Shown here in pieces: positions 23,085-34,783 of a DNA stretch of 64,000 nucleotides; position 1 is the first letter of the stretch, and each line of letters opens with the position of its first letter. The position numbers and the translations under genes are program-made. Origin of the DNA: Puccinia triticina (lineage: Eukaryota; Basidiomycota; Pucciniomycetes; Pucciniales; Pucciniaceae); assembly GCF_026914185.1 (NCBI RefSeq), contig NC_070562.1, positions 3,100,001-3,164,000 of the forward strand, given 5' to 3'. The notes below the pieces were generated by a model that had not been told where the DNA came from, did not search any database, and saw nothing but the letters and a program-made list of their open reading frames with translations.

Positions 23085-24133
23085 TCACCACACATACTTA
23101 GCATTGGGAAACCGGAGAAACCTTGCCGGTGCTTGATTGAGTGTCCAAGCATTTGGGCTGAATGATGTTCTGTTTTGGTTCACTGGTTTCCTTGACTTTG
23201 CCCATCTTTTGCTCTTTGATTTTTGGCTCAAATATAGTCCTCTTGCTTGATTTCCTTTGCTTGGACTTTTCTTCTCTTCAATATCTGAATCTGTGGTTTT
23301 CAGTTGCTGATTGTTAGTTTTGTGATGCTTGCTGGTTTCAAGAGCAGGGAAAGCACAAGAAAACTTAGTTCTCATGTCATTGCAGCAAGGCGGAGGCCTT
23401 TTTCTGTTGAAGGAGGAAAATAGGATGGTCAGCAGGTTGCTAGTGAGAGAGATACAAAATAGAACTGATGAGTCCCATCTAATGGGACTCTTGTGATATG
23501 AGAATACAGAGTCTGGAGAGAAACCTAACGGACAAGCTTCTGCAAGGCGGGTCATAGTAGGTTCTAGAAGAGGGCCACAAAAGGCCATATATAGATATAG
23601 GCTGAGAGCGGTGGATAAGAGAAAGAAATGTGTACAAGGCCAAGAACATCACACAAATAGGAGAGGACCAAGAGTGGTCAACAGACAAGGAACAGGTGGT
23701 AGGAGCCATTTACCCACTAGAAGGGAGATCTGAGGCGTCTTCCATAGCCGGGAGATAGGAGTCTTCACAGTCTTCAAGACTTTCACTTTGATCCTGAACT
23801 CGCCTGATGTATCCAAGTCTCCTTACTTGAGACAGGCCCATCAAACGGGGGTCATCTCTGATCATGAACCGCTGTCCCAACAATTTGCGTATTGAGGGCT
23901 GGGACTTTGTTGTCTTATGCTCTGTTGTCCTTGGCTGCTCCAACCTGCCAGCGGTTTTTGTGCGGTGAAAAGTGAGGGTTTGGCAAGCTCAGGGGAAGAA
24001 GGAGTGGCCTCTGGCTGTTCCAGCCATACCAGTGTTTTTCCGCCGGCCTACACAAATACATAGCCAAGGGCAAGAGAATCATAACACAACAACAAGGTAT
24101 CAGGCCCTGATATTGGAGGGGGCGTATGTACAT
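23085..24133 (-). other. Possible hypothetical coding fragments
   Basis: Three minus-strand open stretches (24133-23915, 23943-23710, 23588-23085) could be exons. The last two could be joined by a GT-AG intron over about 23715-23410. No family is recognised and composition is not clearly coding. It may equally be chance in repetitive DNA. Confidence 0.15.
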
Positions 24134-25029
24134 GGAGCCAAGAGACTGAGCTCAGTCATCTACCACTGTTGACGTAGACTTTCAGCTGTTTGAGAGCAGT
24201 GGTTTTGGAGGTGGATGAGTCTCTTTGTTTCCGGTAGCAGCAACAAAATCATTTTGCCATTGATTGGCTCGTTATTTGGGTGTAGGAGAGGGGAGATGGG
24301 ATAAATCCTCCAGGTCACAGCTTCTGGCTGACATGTTCGGAGACCAGCTGAAGCAGAATGTAGAGAAAATTAGCGGATGGAGGAAATGGTGAGGGGTGGA
24401 CTCCAAACAACAAACTTAAAAATAGGAGGGCTACCCAGGGCAAACCAAGGCGTTGAGGCGTGTAAAATTGATGGTTGACCTTGCGGTGATAAATTTTGGG
24501 TCTGCCTTTGTTGACCTTGCGGTGATAAATTTTGGGTCTGCCTTTTGAATTACCCCGTGCACTCCAAAAAGATGTGAAGTCTGTGTACACCACATTATTT
24601 GGTGTGCATGTTTGAGCACTCCAAGTTCCCATGGAGTGGAGGATAGGTACTCCAAAGCCCACATTTTCTTGGAGTGCACCAGAAGCCACTCCAAACTTTA
24701 TGGAGTGCATCACCACCCACTCCTTTCTGGGCTTCCCCGGTCAGCCGTAGTTTGGAGTGTACACCAATAATTACTGGAGTACACAAATGCACACATGTCA
24801 TGGTAATCCAGAAATACACCAAGTACATGTCCTCCCTGGATCATCAATCAAGATATCATCCATACCCGCATTCACCACGCCCACCAACAACCAAACACCC
24901 ATACCCCAACAACCAACACCCATACCCACCAACAACCCAACAACCATACCCACCAACAACCCAACACCTCAGCAAACCAACCAACCAGCACGATTTCAAC
25001 AAGTAATTGTTTGGACAGTGTTGTTGTGC

Positions 25030-25708
25030 CTCCAGAGATGCTCAATCAACTCCAATCAATTATCGTGATGTTCCAGGTAACCCAAAAAACCCCATCAGCT
25101 CCACCCGATGACATTATTAATCCAGCAACGCTCACAATGTTGCAGGGAACCCAATAAACCCCATCAGCTCCACCGGATGATGTTATTAATCCAACCTCAC
25201 CCCTTCCTGACATCTTTGATCCGGATCCCAAGCATACAGACAAACCTCTGATTCAACTAGATCTTGGGAATCTTGGCAGTGCTAATGAAGATTACGGTAC
25301 AGCTGGGTTGTTGGCTCTGATACAGGATCACATGACTCCTGTTCCAACATTGATAACAGATATTGAAAAATTTCAATACAACATTGGTGGTCAGTCCTTT
25401 ACCTCTATTGTGGTTTTTTTTTGTCAGACTAATTGTGTCTGATGTGAATTCCTTTGTTTTAGATCCATTGGATCCCCCTCCTGCACATCAGTTCAAATTG
25501 ATGAACAATTTGTTCCATTTTTGCCAAACCTGGGCAAAAAATCAAGGATTTGCGGTGGCCAAGTCTAATTCAGTCACCGGAAAAAATGTTTATATTGGAT
25601 GTGATTGTTTGGGAGGATACTGTGGTTCAGGAACCAAGAAATCCGAACAACAAACCTTGACAAAGAAGATTGACTGCCCTTTTGAACTCTACGGCTTGAT
25701 ACCAACAA
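25030..25708 (+). pseudogene. MULE transposase, N-terminal part
   Basis: A 70-bp tandem duplication (CCCATCAGCTCCACC twice, 25092-25190) precedes a stretch reading HTDKPLIQLDLGNLGS. After an apparent intron (about 25390-25460, ending GTTTTAG), the frame has QTWAKNQGFAVAKSNSVTGK, YIGCDCLGGYCG and KIDCPFELYGLIPT. This is the FAR1-like N-terminal zinc-binding region that precedes MULE transposase domains. The frame is cut at 25708 by a hAT element and resumes at 29452. Confidence 0.75.
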
Positions 25709-25732
25709 CAATGGTGAAAGGCTTTTGCTACA

Positions 25733-26020
25733 GAAAGCGCTGCGCAGCGCAAAGCGCAGCGCTTTTTGGCCTGGCTACGCTGCGCTAATTTGTAGCTTGT
25801 TCTGGCTGCGCTTGCGCTTTTTGGGCCAAGCGCGTAGCTTTTTTGTTTTGTAGCCACTATTTTTAGCCATAAAGTAGCGCATAAGCGCTGCGCTTTGGCT
25901 ACAAAAAAGCGCGCTGCGCTACATTATAGCGCTTTTAAAACGCTTTCAAAAAGCTTTTCCCCGGTGGTGGAAGGGGGGAAAAGCTGCGCTACGCTATATT
26001 ATAGCACTTTTTTATGCATT
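25733..26020. repeat. GCGCTGCGC subterminal repeat cluster (left)
   Basis: Dense overlapping GCGCTGCGC, TAGCGCAG and GCGCTTTT motifs in both orientations, matched by the cluster at 29140-29435. The positions next to the hAT ends suggest transposase-binding subterminal repeats. Confidence 0.7.
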
Positions 26021-26141
26021 TTCTCCGGTGGTGGGGGGGAATCTTATGGTTATTTATTCAACTATTTATCAATTTAGAGGATTTGTTTTGAAATTGAGTG
26101 GAGTGGTGGCATGTATTCAGAGGGATTCTTATAAAATTTAA

Positions 26142-28932
26142 CTACTTTTTAGTGGTGTTTGTTTTAGTACCTTTCGTTGCTTTTGATGCAGCTTGAAACT
26201 TTGGGTTAATATGAGCCCCATCAATAAGAGTCTGACATTCAGAAAAATCGCCTTCCAACTTGACCTCATCACGTAGCCACATGTGGCTGCTGATGCAGCG
26301 CTCAATTGTTTGTATTGCCAGACTCAATCGACCTGCTGCACACACATTTGCTGCCCCTGAGAACGTTTGCTCGACTGAAGCCGAGCTTGCAGGGCAGGCA
26401 AGATAGTCCCTTGCCAACGACCCAAGAATGGGGAAGTCACGTGAATGCATCTGAGAGGAAGAAAAGTCAGAATAATTAAATCTATATTGAGCTAGGAAGT
26501 CACGTGCCTACCTTCCACCAGGCCAAACAATCAGATTTTGCTGAACATCCCATTCGGTGGTTTCGTGAGAGCGTAAGATTGCAGCAACGGCCCGTGCCAT
26601 TGTAAAGTTGTTACTTCCCAAATCGGTCGTCTGGGCAAGGATGTAAAATGGCCAGCGAGAAAAATTAGCTTTGATTTGAACTAAAATTGATGTAGACAAG
26701 ATGATAATAATAAAATTCAAGAAACTTATCTTATTATGGATCCCATGTTTCACTAGTACTTTGGCAAAGGGAACCGCCAAGTACTTACCGTTGTGATGCC
26801 ACGAGAGATATTTGATTGCAAGGTGTTGACAAACGTAGGTCCAATCCTTTGTGATGTAGCAGCACATTATGCCTACAAACGCCTTGTGGCTCCCCTTTGT
26901 GGTCCAAACATCCGAGACAAGGGAGATCCGCGCTTCCGAATCCTACCAGTGAGACAAGAGATACAATTTTGGTCAATCAGTGTTTAAGCGAAGTGATTGT
27001 ATTTAAAAACTGCTCACCTTCAACGCTTTGATAACTTGCCCTTGCTGTTCCAGGTAGATTAAGTGGGCCTGCATCGCCACCCAGACACGGGAGTACAGCT
27101 TTGAGCTTTGTACAGTATAGTCAAAACAAATGCAAAGTAGGAAATCCTCGATTCTGAACCACGGGAGTGATTGTCAAACGATCCAGATTACCAACATTTT
27201 ATTGAGCGTATTGTTGTCGAAACGGCCTTTTGAGGTATACGCAATAAGATTACTGGTTGATGACGGTTGGTCCTTTGACTTTTCTTTCAACAATTCACCT
27301 GCCGTTGGGGGGAGATGGGCCCCAGCAGCAATCGCCTTTGCGCGGCCTGGGCAAGCTGATTGGATCGATCCTTTGTTGTTGGCACCATCACAGTGTGACT
27401 TGAGGTTGTAGCAGGAATGTCCCGAAGCTTTAAATTTGTTCGGCACCACTGGCAGCAATATGCAGTCAATTTTTCATCCTAAAATGTACAGTGCCCTGCA
27501 CCTCTTCTTGACTACCCCTACAGGGGTGTTCCAAATTTTGGGGGGGAAAAATCCAAAAAAAAATTTGGGGTGGGGGCTTTTCTCTGATGATTTCTGATGT
27601 TTCTAGGGGGAAATGATGCTGTACAACAGCTGTCAGATTTTTTAGCCTGAGAAATGAGTGTTATACATACATTGTAATACATATTTGAATATATTACATA
27701 AGTGTACATATTATGGTCGTTGTGAGGTCTCCTGGCATCCTGGCTTCGGCAAATCAAGAGACCTTCAAAAAAACAACTCACAATGGCGCCTGCTAGCAAA
27801 GCTTCTAAAGCACAAAGAGCCCGCCACGAATGTGAATCAATGCTGAGGAATTCCAATCAAAGCTGTCCTATTGAGATTTCCAATGAGGGTGAACGGGCTG
27901 ATGAACAATTTTTTGCAATCCTGACAAAGATCAATTCCCACCGGCAAGAACTCAGCCAATTGCCCTCGCCAAATGCCGTAATCATATGGTTTAAAGTGTT
28001 TTATATACATAATAAGTCCGTTAAGTACATAATACATACTTTATAAACCCATAGTACATACATTTAAACCCATAATATAGGCAAGTGTTCCAAATTTGAC
28101 CACCCAAAAAATGATAACTTTTGAAGGAGACATCCCAGAGGGATGTGCTATATAAAATCATTTTCTACAAGCTCTATAGAGCTCAAAAATGTGTTGTATG
28201 GAGTTATAGGGTTGATGGTCAAAAATTTATGGGGGGTCAAAAAATTTTGCGGGCGCGGGGTAGTTGAGAAGAGATGCGGGGCACTGTAGAAAACAAAATG
28301 TACAAAATTAGTAAGTGGCTAAAAAGACATACAAGTGACAAGCTATAGCCCACCTGTCCGGGTCCTGCTCCCAAGGCATAGAAGTATAAACGGGGATGAT
28401 CAAACCCATCTTTATCCTTAGTTTTTTCCTTTCGCTTTTGAGATAAAACACGATTGTTCTCGTTGTCAGAGTTCTGCTCTAAGTCTACGGTTACACCCTG
28501 GCCCGTCCGGCTAGCCACCTGTTTGACTAAAATAGTGGCCTATAAACAAATCAGATGTGCAGATGAGATCAGACAATGTTCAAGCCAGCCCTCATGTGGA
28601 GAGAAATTCAGAGAGCTTACGTTTCGAGCTGCACCTGGTCCCTTAGCGGGGCCCTTTTTGGGGGAACTGACGGTGTCGGCGGCTTTGATGATTTCCTGAT
28701 CGCTTTCGTCACTGTCATCCTCTGGGATTGGAAATTTTTGCTTGACTTTTGGGAGCGGAGGGACAAGTTCTCGGCAAGAATTGCTTTGAGTGGCAATGAA
28801 TCCTGGGCGAGAGCTTGGGGTGCGCATACGAGAAGATTCGCGGCGGGTTGATTGAGGTTGATTGCTCTGGGGGTTGGTAGTATTCGGAGGAGTAGATGGT
28901 GCTTTGTAATTGTTGGTGTTTGTGTTGGTCAT
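26142..28932 (-). pseudogene. hAT transposase gene (broken)
   Basis: Read on the minus strand. Exon 1 starts MTNTNTNNYKAPSTPP (ATG at 28932) and runs to about 28620. A second exon (about 28540-28354) contains QKRKEKTKDKDGFDHPRLYF. A BED zinc finger follows near 27470-27300: CQWC, then FKASGHSCYNLKSHCDGA, with a one-base frame slip between the two halves. Next are RFDNNTLNKMLVIWIV, SDVWTTKGSHKAFVGIM (about 26900) and DLGSNNFTMARAVAAIL (about 26600). The C-terminal dimerisation region is DYLACPASSASVEQTFSGAA (26450-26142). This is the standard order for hAT transposases. The frame slip and a Tc1-like insertion in the intron after exon 2 make it non-functional as it stands. Confidence 0.8.
27489..28286. 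mobile_element. Tc1/mariner-like non-autonomous element inside the hAT
   Basis: The inverted ends are CAGTGCCCTGCACCTCTTCT and, from the right, CAGTGCCCCGCATCTCTTCT. TA flanks both sides (27487-27488, 28287-28288). CAGTG termini with a TA duplication match Tc1/mariner elements. It sits within the hAT intron before the BED exon. No transposase motif is visible in its 798 bp. Confidence 0.75.
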
Positions 28933-29139
28933 ATTGAAAGAGACAGATTTGTAGGAATTTTGTGAGCAGAAATGCAAGGGGGACGTTGAGAGCAAGAAAG
29001 TGGTGGTGGTAACTGAGCAAGGAAGTGCTATTGCCAACCGGAGATGGTGGGTGAAGATGAGCCAAAGCTAGTGTGGGTGAGCAAGGGGTATGTATGAATA
29101 TCCATACATATGAGGCAGGCCACCTGTAGCCCCTAGGAG

Positions 29140-29435
29140 CTCCCTGTAGCGCAGTGGGGCTGCTGCGGGGCTACGCTTCTGTAGCGTAAAAGCACATGTA
29201 GCCCTCAGATAGTGCAAATAAAGCGTTTTTGCGCTGCGCTGCGCTATTTTGTAGCAAAAGCGCGGCTTTTTGCGCTGCGCTTGCGCTTTTTCCCCTCGGC
29301 AAAAAGCGCCGGTGAGCTGCATTTAGCCGTAGCGCAGCGCTTGATGGCTGCGCCACAGCTTATTGGGAGGTGCACGTAGCGCGTACCCGCTGCGCTGCGC
29401 TAAAAAGGGCGCTTTCTGTAGCGCAGCGTAGCCTT
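29140..29435. repeat. GCGCTGCGC subterminal repeat cluster (right)
   Basis: The right-hand counterpart of 25733-26020, with runs such as GCGCTGCGCTGCGCTATTTT and GTAGCGCAGCGTAGCC next to the hAT end. Confidence 0.7.
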
Positions 29436-29451
29436 TCACCATTGCCAACAA

Positions 29452-30818
29452 GCAAAAAGATTACCAAAAAAATATTGGACACTGCAAGTCCGCCATGCCA
29501 GGCATAACCATGGGCCATCACCTGGAGCCATTTCCCACGCAGCTAATTGACATCTGATTCCTGAGCAAGTTGAGGAAATTCAATGGCTTTTGAAATCTAA
29601 TCTCAAGCCATCTCAGATTTTAGTACAACTCCAAACAGCCAAAGAGGATGTGTTGGCGACTAATCGGACTATCTCTAATGCAATTCAGAGGATCCGTTGA
29701 GACAAACTAGCCGGTAGGAGCACCACAGAAGAGCTCTTAAGAATCCTCAAGGAGACCAACTGGTCCTGGGATGTGAAGGTCAACAATAAGGGCTCTATTC
29801 AAAATCTGTTTTTTGCTCAACCTGGATCAATCCACCTTGCTTGCATTAAAACCATGTTGCATTGCTAGACTCCACGTACAAGACCTCCACCTACAACATC
29901 CCCTTGCTTCACATTTATATCGGCCAGACTGCAACTAACCGCTCTTTCAGTATTGGCTTCTGCTATTTGACCAATGAAGACAATGATAACTATCTGTGGG
30001 CCGTGAACAACCTAAAGAACTCCATCTGGAGATCTGAACGGACTCCAAAGGATTTTATCACCAATCAGGATTTGGCTTTACGAAATGCGTTAAATGTGGT
30101 TTTTCCCAAATCACAAGCAAACCTCTGCGCATGGCACTTGAATAAGAATATCACAACCAACTGCAAGAAATATTTTGCTTTGGTGGACTTGGATGAAGAT
30201 GAACGCAGCTGGGATTCTTTCATGGCATCTTGTGCGCAGCTCACCTCCTCAAAAACCCCTGAAATATATGTTGAAAGGTACAACAAGTTGAAACTTGCTC
30301 TTGAAACTCGCCCAGCAGTCCTTGCATACCTTGAAGAGATTATTTTTCCTGTCAAGGAGCTGTTTGTAGTCACGTGCGCTTGCCAATATCCTCACCTTCA
30401 GAATCTGAACACCTCGCGATTTGAGTTGGGTCATTCCTATCTCAAGTTGTTTATCAAAAACTCAACCGGTGACCTTCTCAAAGTTTTTGAGTCTCTATCA
30501 ATAGCGGTCAACAGCCAAATTAACTCCGTCCATAAATCCATTGGCAAAGATACCACAAAGGTCCTTGTCAACATGCCAAATGTTTTCATGCCTCTCATCG
30601 GACATATCTCAAGTTTTGCAATTGTAGAATGCAAAGCCCAATTTGACCATCTCAAGAAACTTGATCAGACCAAACCATGTTCTCAAACTGTGACAACAGG
30701 GCTGAGAATTCCGTGTGCCCACAAGATTGCAGAAATTCTCAAACAAGGCAAAGCATTGTTGCCAGCGGACTTCCATCTCCAATGGCATTTGTTGAAAGGA
30801 ACAAAGGATGAACACTGA
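29452..30818 (+). pseudogene. MULE transposase, catalytic part
   Basis: Continues the frame broken at 25708. A frameshift in an A-run near 29465 is followed by WTLQVRHARHNHGPSPG, the 'W-L-VR---HNH' end of the zinc-binding domain, then HLIPEQVEEI and TNRTISNAIQRI with two in-frame stops. From 29862 the frame is open: LDSTYKTSTYN (first catalytic Asp region), FSIGFCYLTNEDNDNYLWAV, DFITNQDLALRNALNVVFP and ANLCAWHLNKNI. It ends RIPCAHKIAEILKQG, the start of the SWIM-type finger, before TGA at 30818. This is a FAR1/MuDR-type transposase of the DDE class. The internal stops show it is inactive. Confidence 0.85.
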
Positions 30819-31080
30819 AGTTCACAGACACAAAGTCCTGTGACACTCAGGAGTGAGAATGATATGGTTCTGATTCACTAAGGAAGGAAACTCCAGAAGC
30901 AATCTTGTAGATACTATATACAAGATTGGTTTGTGTTATGGTTGAAGCATACAGATATGGATATAAGCATACTATCTCAACAGCATTTACAGTACAATCC
31001 CGAGTCAACGGTTTGTTCTTATTTAAACTTGCTTTCCATTACCTGCTTGCTTTGGAAGCTAACTGTTAATTTCTTGTTAG

Positions 31081-31660
31081 GAATCCAACAAACTTGAATT
31101 CGATTTCAATGAAGAAATCAATAAGATCTAATCAGTACTTTCCAATGAACTGCCCAGCGAGCAGAAGAAGATTATTGAGAAATTCAAGCTTATTGTGGCG
31201 GGTACCCATTTAGCAGTAAGGATTGAAGCACCTGATGTAAAGAAAAATCCTAAAGGACACCCGTCTCTGAAGAAGAAAAACTTGACATCAACCAAACAAG
31301 ACCTTTCAGCCTACGAGATTTTTGAAGCCAAAATCCAGTCTCAAAAACCAAAACGCGCCAAGAAGCGAGCCAAAGCCACCATAAACCCAGCAAGAAAATC
31401 CAAGAGACTCAGAAAAGCCAACAAATCCAAAGATGAGGATAAAGATAATGAGGAACTTCCGGAAGTTCAAGATTTGAATTCCCAAAAACCAAAACCTCAA
31501 GCTGAACCCAAACAAGATGATTTTGAGGCTGAGCAGCTTGAAGAGAACCTAGATAACAACAAAGAGCTTGATAATGAGGCACTTTTGGCCCTCTTGGATG
31601 AATCAACTGTAAAGGTAAGTAAATTTTTGATCTCAAATGTGATGTTGGTGTAGCTTCTTG
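31081..31660 (+). pseudogene. MULE protein linker, Lys/Glu-rich
   Basis: An open frame carries a basic and acidic low-complexity region (KRAKKRAKATINPARKSKRL, then ELPEVQDLNSQKPKPQ) with KKNLTSTKQDLSAYEI before it. It ends near GTAAGT at 31615. In relatives such a region links the SWIM finger to the OTU-like domain. The link is inferred from position. Confidence 0.5.
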
Positions 31661-32399
31661 TGGCTGACCCATCAAACAGCAAAACTATGTTTCACAGGTT
31701 CCAAAACATCTCCAAAAACTGTTCAAGGACCAGTTTGACCCCAAATGCAATGGAAACTGTGGCTTCCAATGTGTTTTGAAAGCGCTTGGGTACTGCAATG
31801 CTGTAGGGTTCTTGCGTGTCAGGGAGGAGATGATTATTGAGGGTATCACCGAGAGACTTATGTGAAATTACAGGGTGGCAAAGACTGTTGTGACTTGGGA
31901 GCAAGAGTGACAAGGTTAGTGATGATTGACAAGGTCTCAGCCCGGACAGAAGTCCGGGATGAGATGGATACCGCAACTGCGGCGAGTGACAGAGTGTGTA
32001 GCCCTTTGGGCTACAACAAAGACGAGTTCCTGAAAATCATTGACGTCCTAAAAATTGAAGAAGCGGATGAATCCAATGTTCCTCCGGGGAAGTGGCTCAG
32101 CAAATTATCCCATGGGCAAATTCTGGTGAATGCATATACCCGGCAGATAAGTTTTCTCTCCTCCGCTTGCTGCCACACCTATCTTCCCTCAAGGTTGGGC
32201 CCTAGGGATGTCTCGTGTGTTGATCCCATTTACCTTCTCCATGTCAACAATAACCACTGGGTTTTGATTAGATATGGCCCCTGTGAACCCGGGTACCTGT
32301 TTGGATGCGGGTACCCGCCAGCTTTTTTGCCAAAAGTTTGACACCTGCACCCGCACCCGCACCGCCTGAGGCAGTCAGAGCGGGTACCTGCAGGTACCT

Positions 32400-32784
32400 G
32401 CCCCTCAAAATTGACCGGAAGGATTCCTTCCAGTCGAAGAGGTTACAAAACCTCTTTGACCGGAGGGATTCCTTCTGGTCAAAGGGGTTCTGTAGCCTCT
32501 TTGACTGGAAGGAATCCTTCCGGTTGAAGAGTTTTTGTAACCTATTCCACTGGAAGGCCTGCAAAGAGGTTACAAAACCTCTTTGATTGGAAAGGCCTTC
32601 CAGTCAAAGAGGTTCTGTAACCCCTTCAACCAGAAGGATTCCCTTCCAGTCAAAGAGGTTTTGTAACCTCTTCAACTGGAAGGAATCCTTCCGGTCAAAG
32701 AGGTTTTGTAACCTCTTCAACTGGAAGGAATCCTTCCGGTCAAAGAGGTTTTGTAACCTCTTCAACTGGAAGGAATCCTTCCGG
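32400..32784. repeat. Tandem dyad units (AGAGGTTTTGTAACCTCTT)
   Basis: Units of about 60 bp combine AGAGGTTTTGTAACCTCTT with GGAAGGAATCCTTCC, each nearly self-complementary. They continue at 33825-33990 after the inserted LTR. Function is unknown; they may help the element fold. Confidence 0.75.
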
Positions 32785-33824
32785 TGTGGCAGACAGAAAA
32801 GTGGAAAAATAAAAAGTTTTTTCTATACCACATAAGTACTCATACTAGGCCTCTAGATGACACCAAATGGATCCCAGAAATGGATTCTACGGCCAATTTC
32901 ACCCTAAGTCACCACTGGAAGCACCTCTGGGCCCCCTCTAGTGTGGAAGTTACACCTCATGGACACCTATCACACGGCCAGCCCCAGTAACCCAGCTGTC
33001 ACCTACCTCAACCCAAGTTTCACAGTAGTACGCTTATACATATCACAGGATACAAACATACATCGCCCCATCAGGCTACACTCATTACATATTAACTACA
33101 TACACTCCTTTATATACATAGTATGACATCATTTACACTGTTTCTGCAGCCTCAGACTTTGTGTATACACTAATTACCCCTGTATGACAGCTCATGCAGT
33201 CTACTGTCACCTCATGCATGCGTTAGAATGTTCTTTTGTATATTCTGACATCATGTATGCACCCCTGGCATATTTAGAATGTTCTGTTGTATATTCTGAC
33301 ATCATGTATGCACCCCTGGCATATTTAGAATGTTCTGTTGTATATTCTGACACCATTCATGCGCCCCTGAGGGGTTATGACATCATTTGTATCTACTCCC
33401 ACCAGCTAAAATCCCTCACCCTGTTGTCTAGATTAGCTGAAACCCTAACCCACAAGCCCCTTTGGGGCTCCACTTTTGTCTATAAAAGGAGCTCTCTCCA
33501 CCCCCAGTGGCCGGCTCTTCAGTTCCTCACCCAGAACTCACAAGTCACCCAACACTCATCCACACTCAAATCCTAAAAACCCTTATAACAATAACTCAAC
33601 CCTTATGACAATAATTCAACCCTTATAACGAAGTAATTAAAACACTTACATGTTGCCAGTCAAACAGATTTCATCTGGAACAGACCAGACCTATCACTTA
33701 ATAAAACTTGCCAAGCTGAGCTTGGTGGGTCTTGTTGACTGATAACAGAAGGGCAGAGCTTGCAACTCCATCATACCCTTCACCATTCAGCAAAAGGGTT
33801 TCATTACCGCTTTTGAGGCTTACA
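32785..33824 (+). mobile_element. Solo LTR, copy B
   Basis: 1040 bp starting TGTGGCAGAC and ending GGCTTACA, flanked by CCGG (32781-32784 and 33825-33828; 5 bp CCGGT if the first T is shared). Removing it restores the tandem dyad unit TTCCGGTCAAAGAGG. It contains the GCTAAAATCCCTCACCC block and TATAAAAGGAG near 33483, as in copy A. Confidence 0.8.
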
Positions 33825-34276
33825 CCGGTCAAAGAGGTTTTGTAACCTCTTCAACTGGAAGGCCTTCCTTCCAGTCGAGTCAAAGAGGTTCTGTAACCCC
33901 TTCAACCAGAAGGATTCCTTCCAGTTGAAGAGGTTACAAAACCTCTTTGACCAGAAGGAAGGCCTTCCCAGTCCTTCTGGTTGTCGTGGCAGCCGCCACC
34001 TGCCCAAAAAAGAGCGGGTACCTGCTTGATTTCTCCCAGAAATCCAGCATCCGCACCCAAACACGCACACACTGGCAGGTACCCGCCGACCATGGGCGGG
34101 TACCCGCCAGCGGATAGCAGGTACCTGCAACGAGTTTGTCGGGGCCATCTCTAGTTTTGATTTACTTGGAGGAGGTAGATGGGGTCCTGCCAATCCCTGC
34201 GCCCCTTTCGTCGAATAAGTGGACTACCAAAGCAACTGGAGACTGGTTCAATTTGTAGAGACTGTAAAATGAAGAT

Positions 34277-34361
34277 GTGTCTGGTGAGAGTCGAACTCAC
34301 GACCTCAGCTATGCTGAGACACATACTAGAGTGCTGCCTTTACCAACTAGGCTACAGACGC
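34277..34361 (-). tRNA. tRNA-like sequence in the TRIM 3' LTR
   Basis: On the minus strand GCGTCTG pairs with CAGACAC (one mismatch) as acceptor stem. GCCT/AGGC is the D stem with a GTTGG loop. GTGAG/CTCAC is the T stem with a TTCGACT loop. CTCAGC/GCTGAG could be a long variable arm, making it class II-like. The A box (TAGCCTAGTTGG) and B box (AGTTCGACTCT) are intact. The anticodon arm is poor: CAC/GTG around an 8-base loop. It may be a decayed tRNA kept as a Pol III promoter, not a working tRNA. Confidence 0.5.
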
Positions 34362-34468
34362 TTGTGGCTGCCAGCTGGGTGGTTGGTTGGTAGTGCTCAT
34401 GGGTCGATCCGACAGCCCTCCATACTGTGGTGATACATCATGGTAGCAGACTAACAGACAACTCAACA

Positions 34469-34477
34469 CCCCCCCTT
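34469..34477 (-). other. Polypurine tract of the TRIM
   Basis: AAGGGGGGG on the minus strand directly abuts the 3' LTR start (TGTTGAG). This is the expected place for second-strand priming. Confidence 0.75.
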
Positions 34478-34658
34478 GCTACATGATGGGAAGTGGGGAT
34501 TGACCCCAAGAGAGAGTGGGAATGAGACCCAGGAAAGATGATCAGTGTAGGGATTGAACCCGTGATCTAGATGTAGGCTTATAGGGGTTTGCGTGGTCTT
34601 ACAAGTAAGCATTCACAAATTCATCAAGTCTCTATTGTAAGCAAGTAGCGCTCAGGTA

Positions 34659-34675
34659 GCTCTGGGCTCATAACC
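34659..34675 (-). other. Primer-binding site of the TRIM (initiator tRNA-Met half)
   Basis: GGTTATGAGCCCAGAGC starts at the first base after the 5' LTR. The complement GGGCTCATAACC is the invariant anticodon stem-loop of initiator tRNA-Met. Priming from an internal tRNA fragment is known for copia-type elements. Confidence 0.75.
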
Positions 34676-34698
34676 TGTAGAGACTGTAAAATGAAGAT

Positions 34699-34783
34699 GT
34701 GTCTGGTGAGAGTCGAACTCACGACCTCAGCTATGCTGAGACACATACTAGAGTGCTGCCTTTACCAACTAGGCTACAGACGC
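34699..34783 (-). tRNA. tRNA-like sequence in the TRIM 5' LTR
   Basis: Identical to the copy at 34277-34361, 422 bp downstream. Being in the 5' LTR, its A and B boxes could drive Pol III transcription into the element. Confidence 0.5.

Larger units (their letters stand above)
25709..29444 (-). mobile_element. hAT transposon inserted in the MULE transposase
   Basis: The ends are inverted: CAATGGTGAAAGGCTTTTGC at the left, and the right end reads inward CAATGGTGAAAGGCTACGC. It is flanked by CCAACAA on both sides (25702-25708, 29445-29451), 7 exact bases or 8 with one mismatch. Subterminal regions on both sides are packed with GCGCTGCGC motifs. The minus strand carries a broken hAT transposase gene. 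Removing the element joins the MULE reading frame. Confidence 0.85.
32269..34153. mobile_element. hAT-type non-autonomous element (1885 bp) in the OTU frame
   Basis: The ends are inverted: TAGATATGGCCCC and, from the right, TAGAGATGGCCCC. An exact 8-bp duplication GTTTTGAT flanks it (32261-32268, 34154-34161). The subterminal regions are rich in GGGTACC(C/T)G. Tandem dyad-symmetric units fill 32400-32784 and 33825-33990. A solo LTR lies between these. No transposase. Confidence 0.88.

Noticed and set aside
34277..34361. Functional tRNA gene
   Set aside because: The anticodon stem is only 3-4 bp with an 8-base loop, and the sequence is repeated with the LTR. Treated as tRNA-like only.
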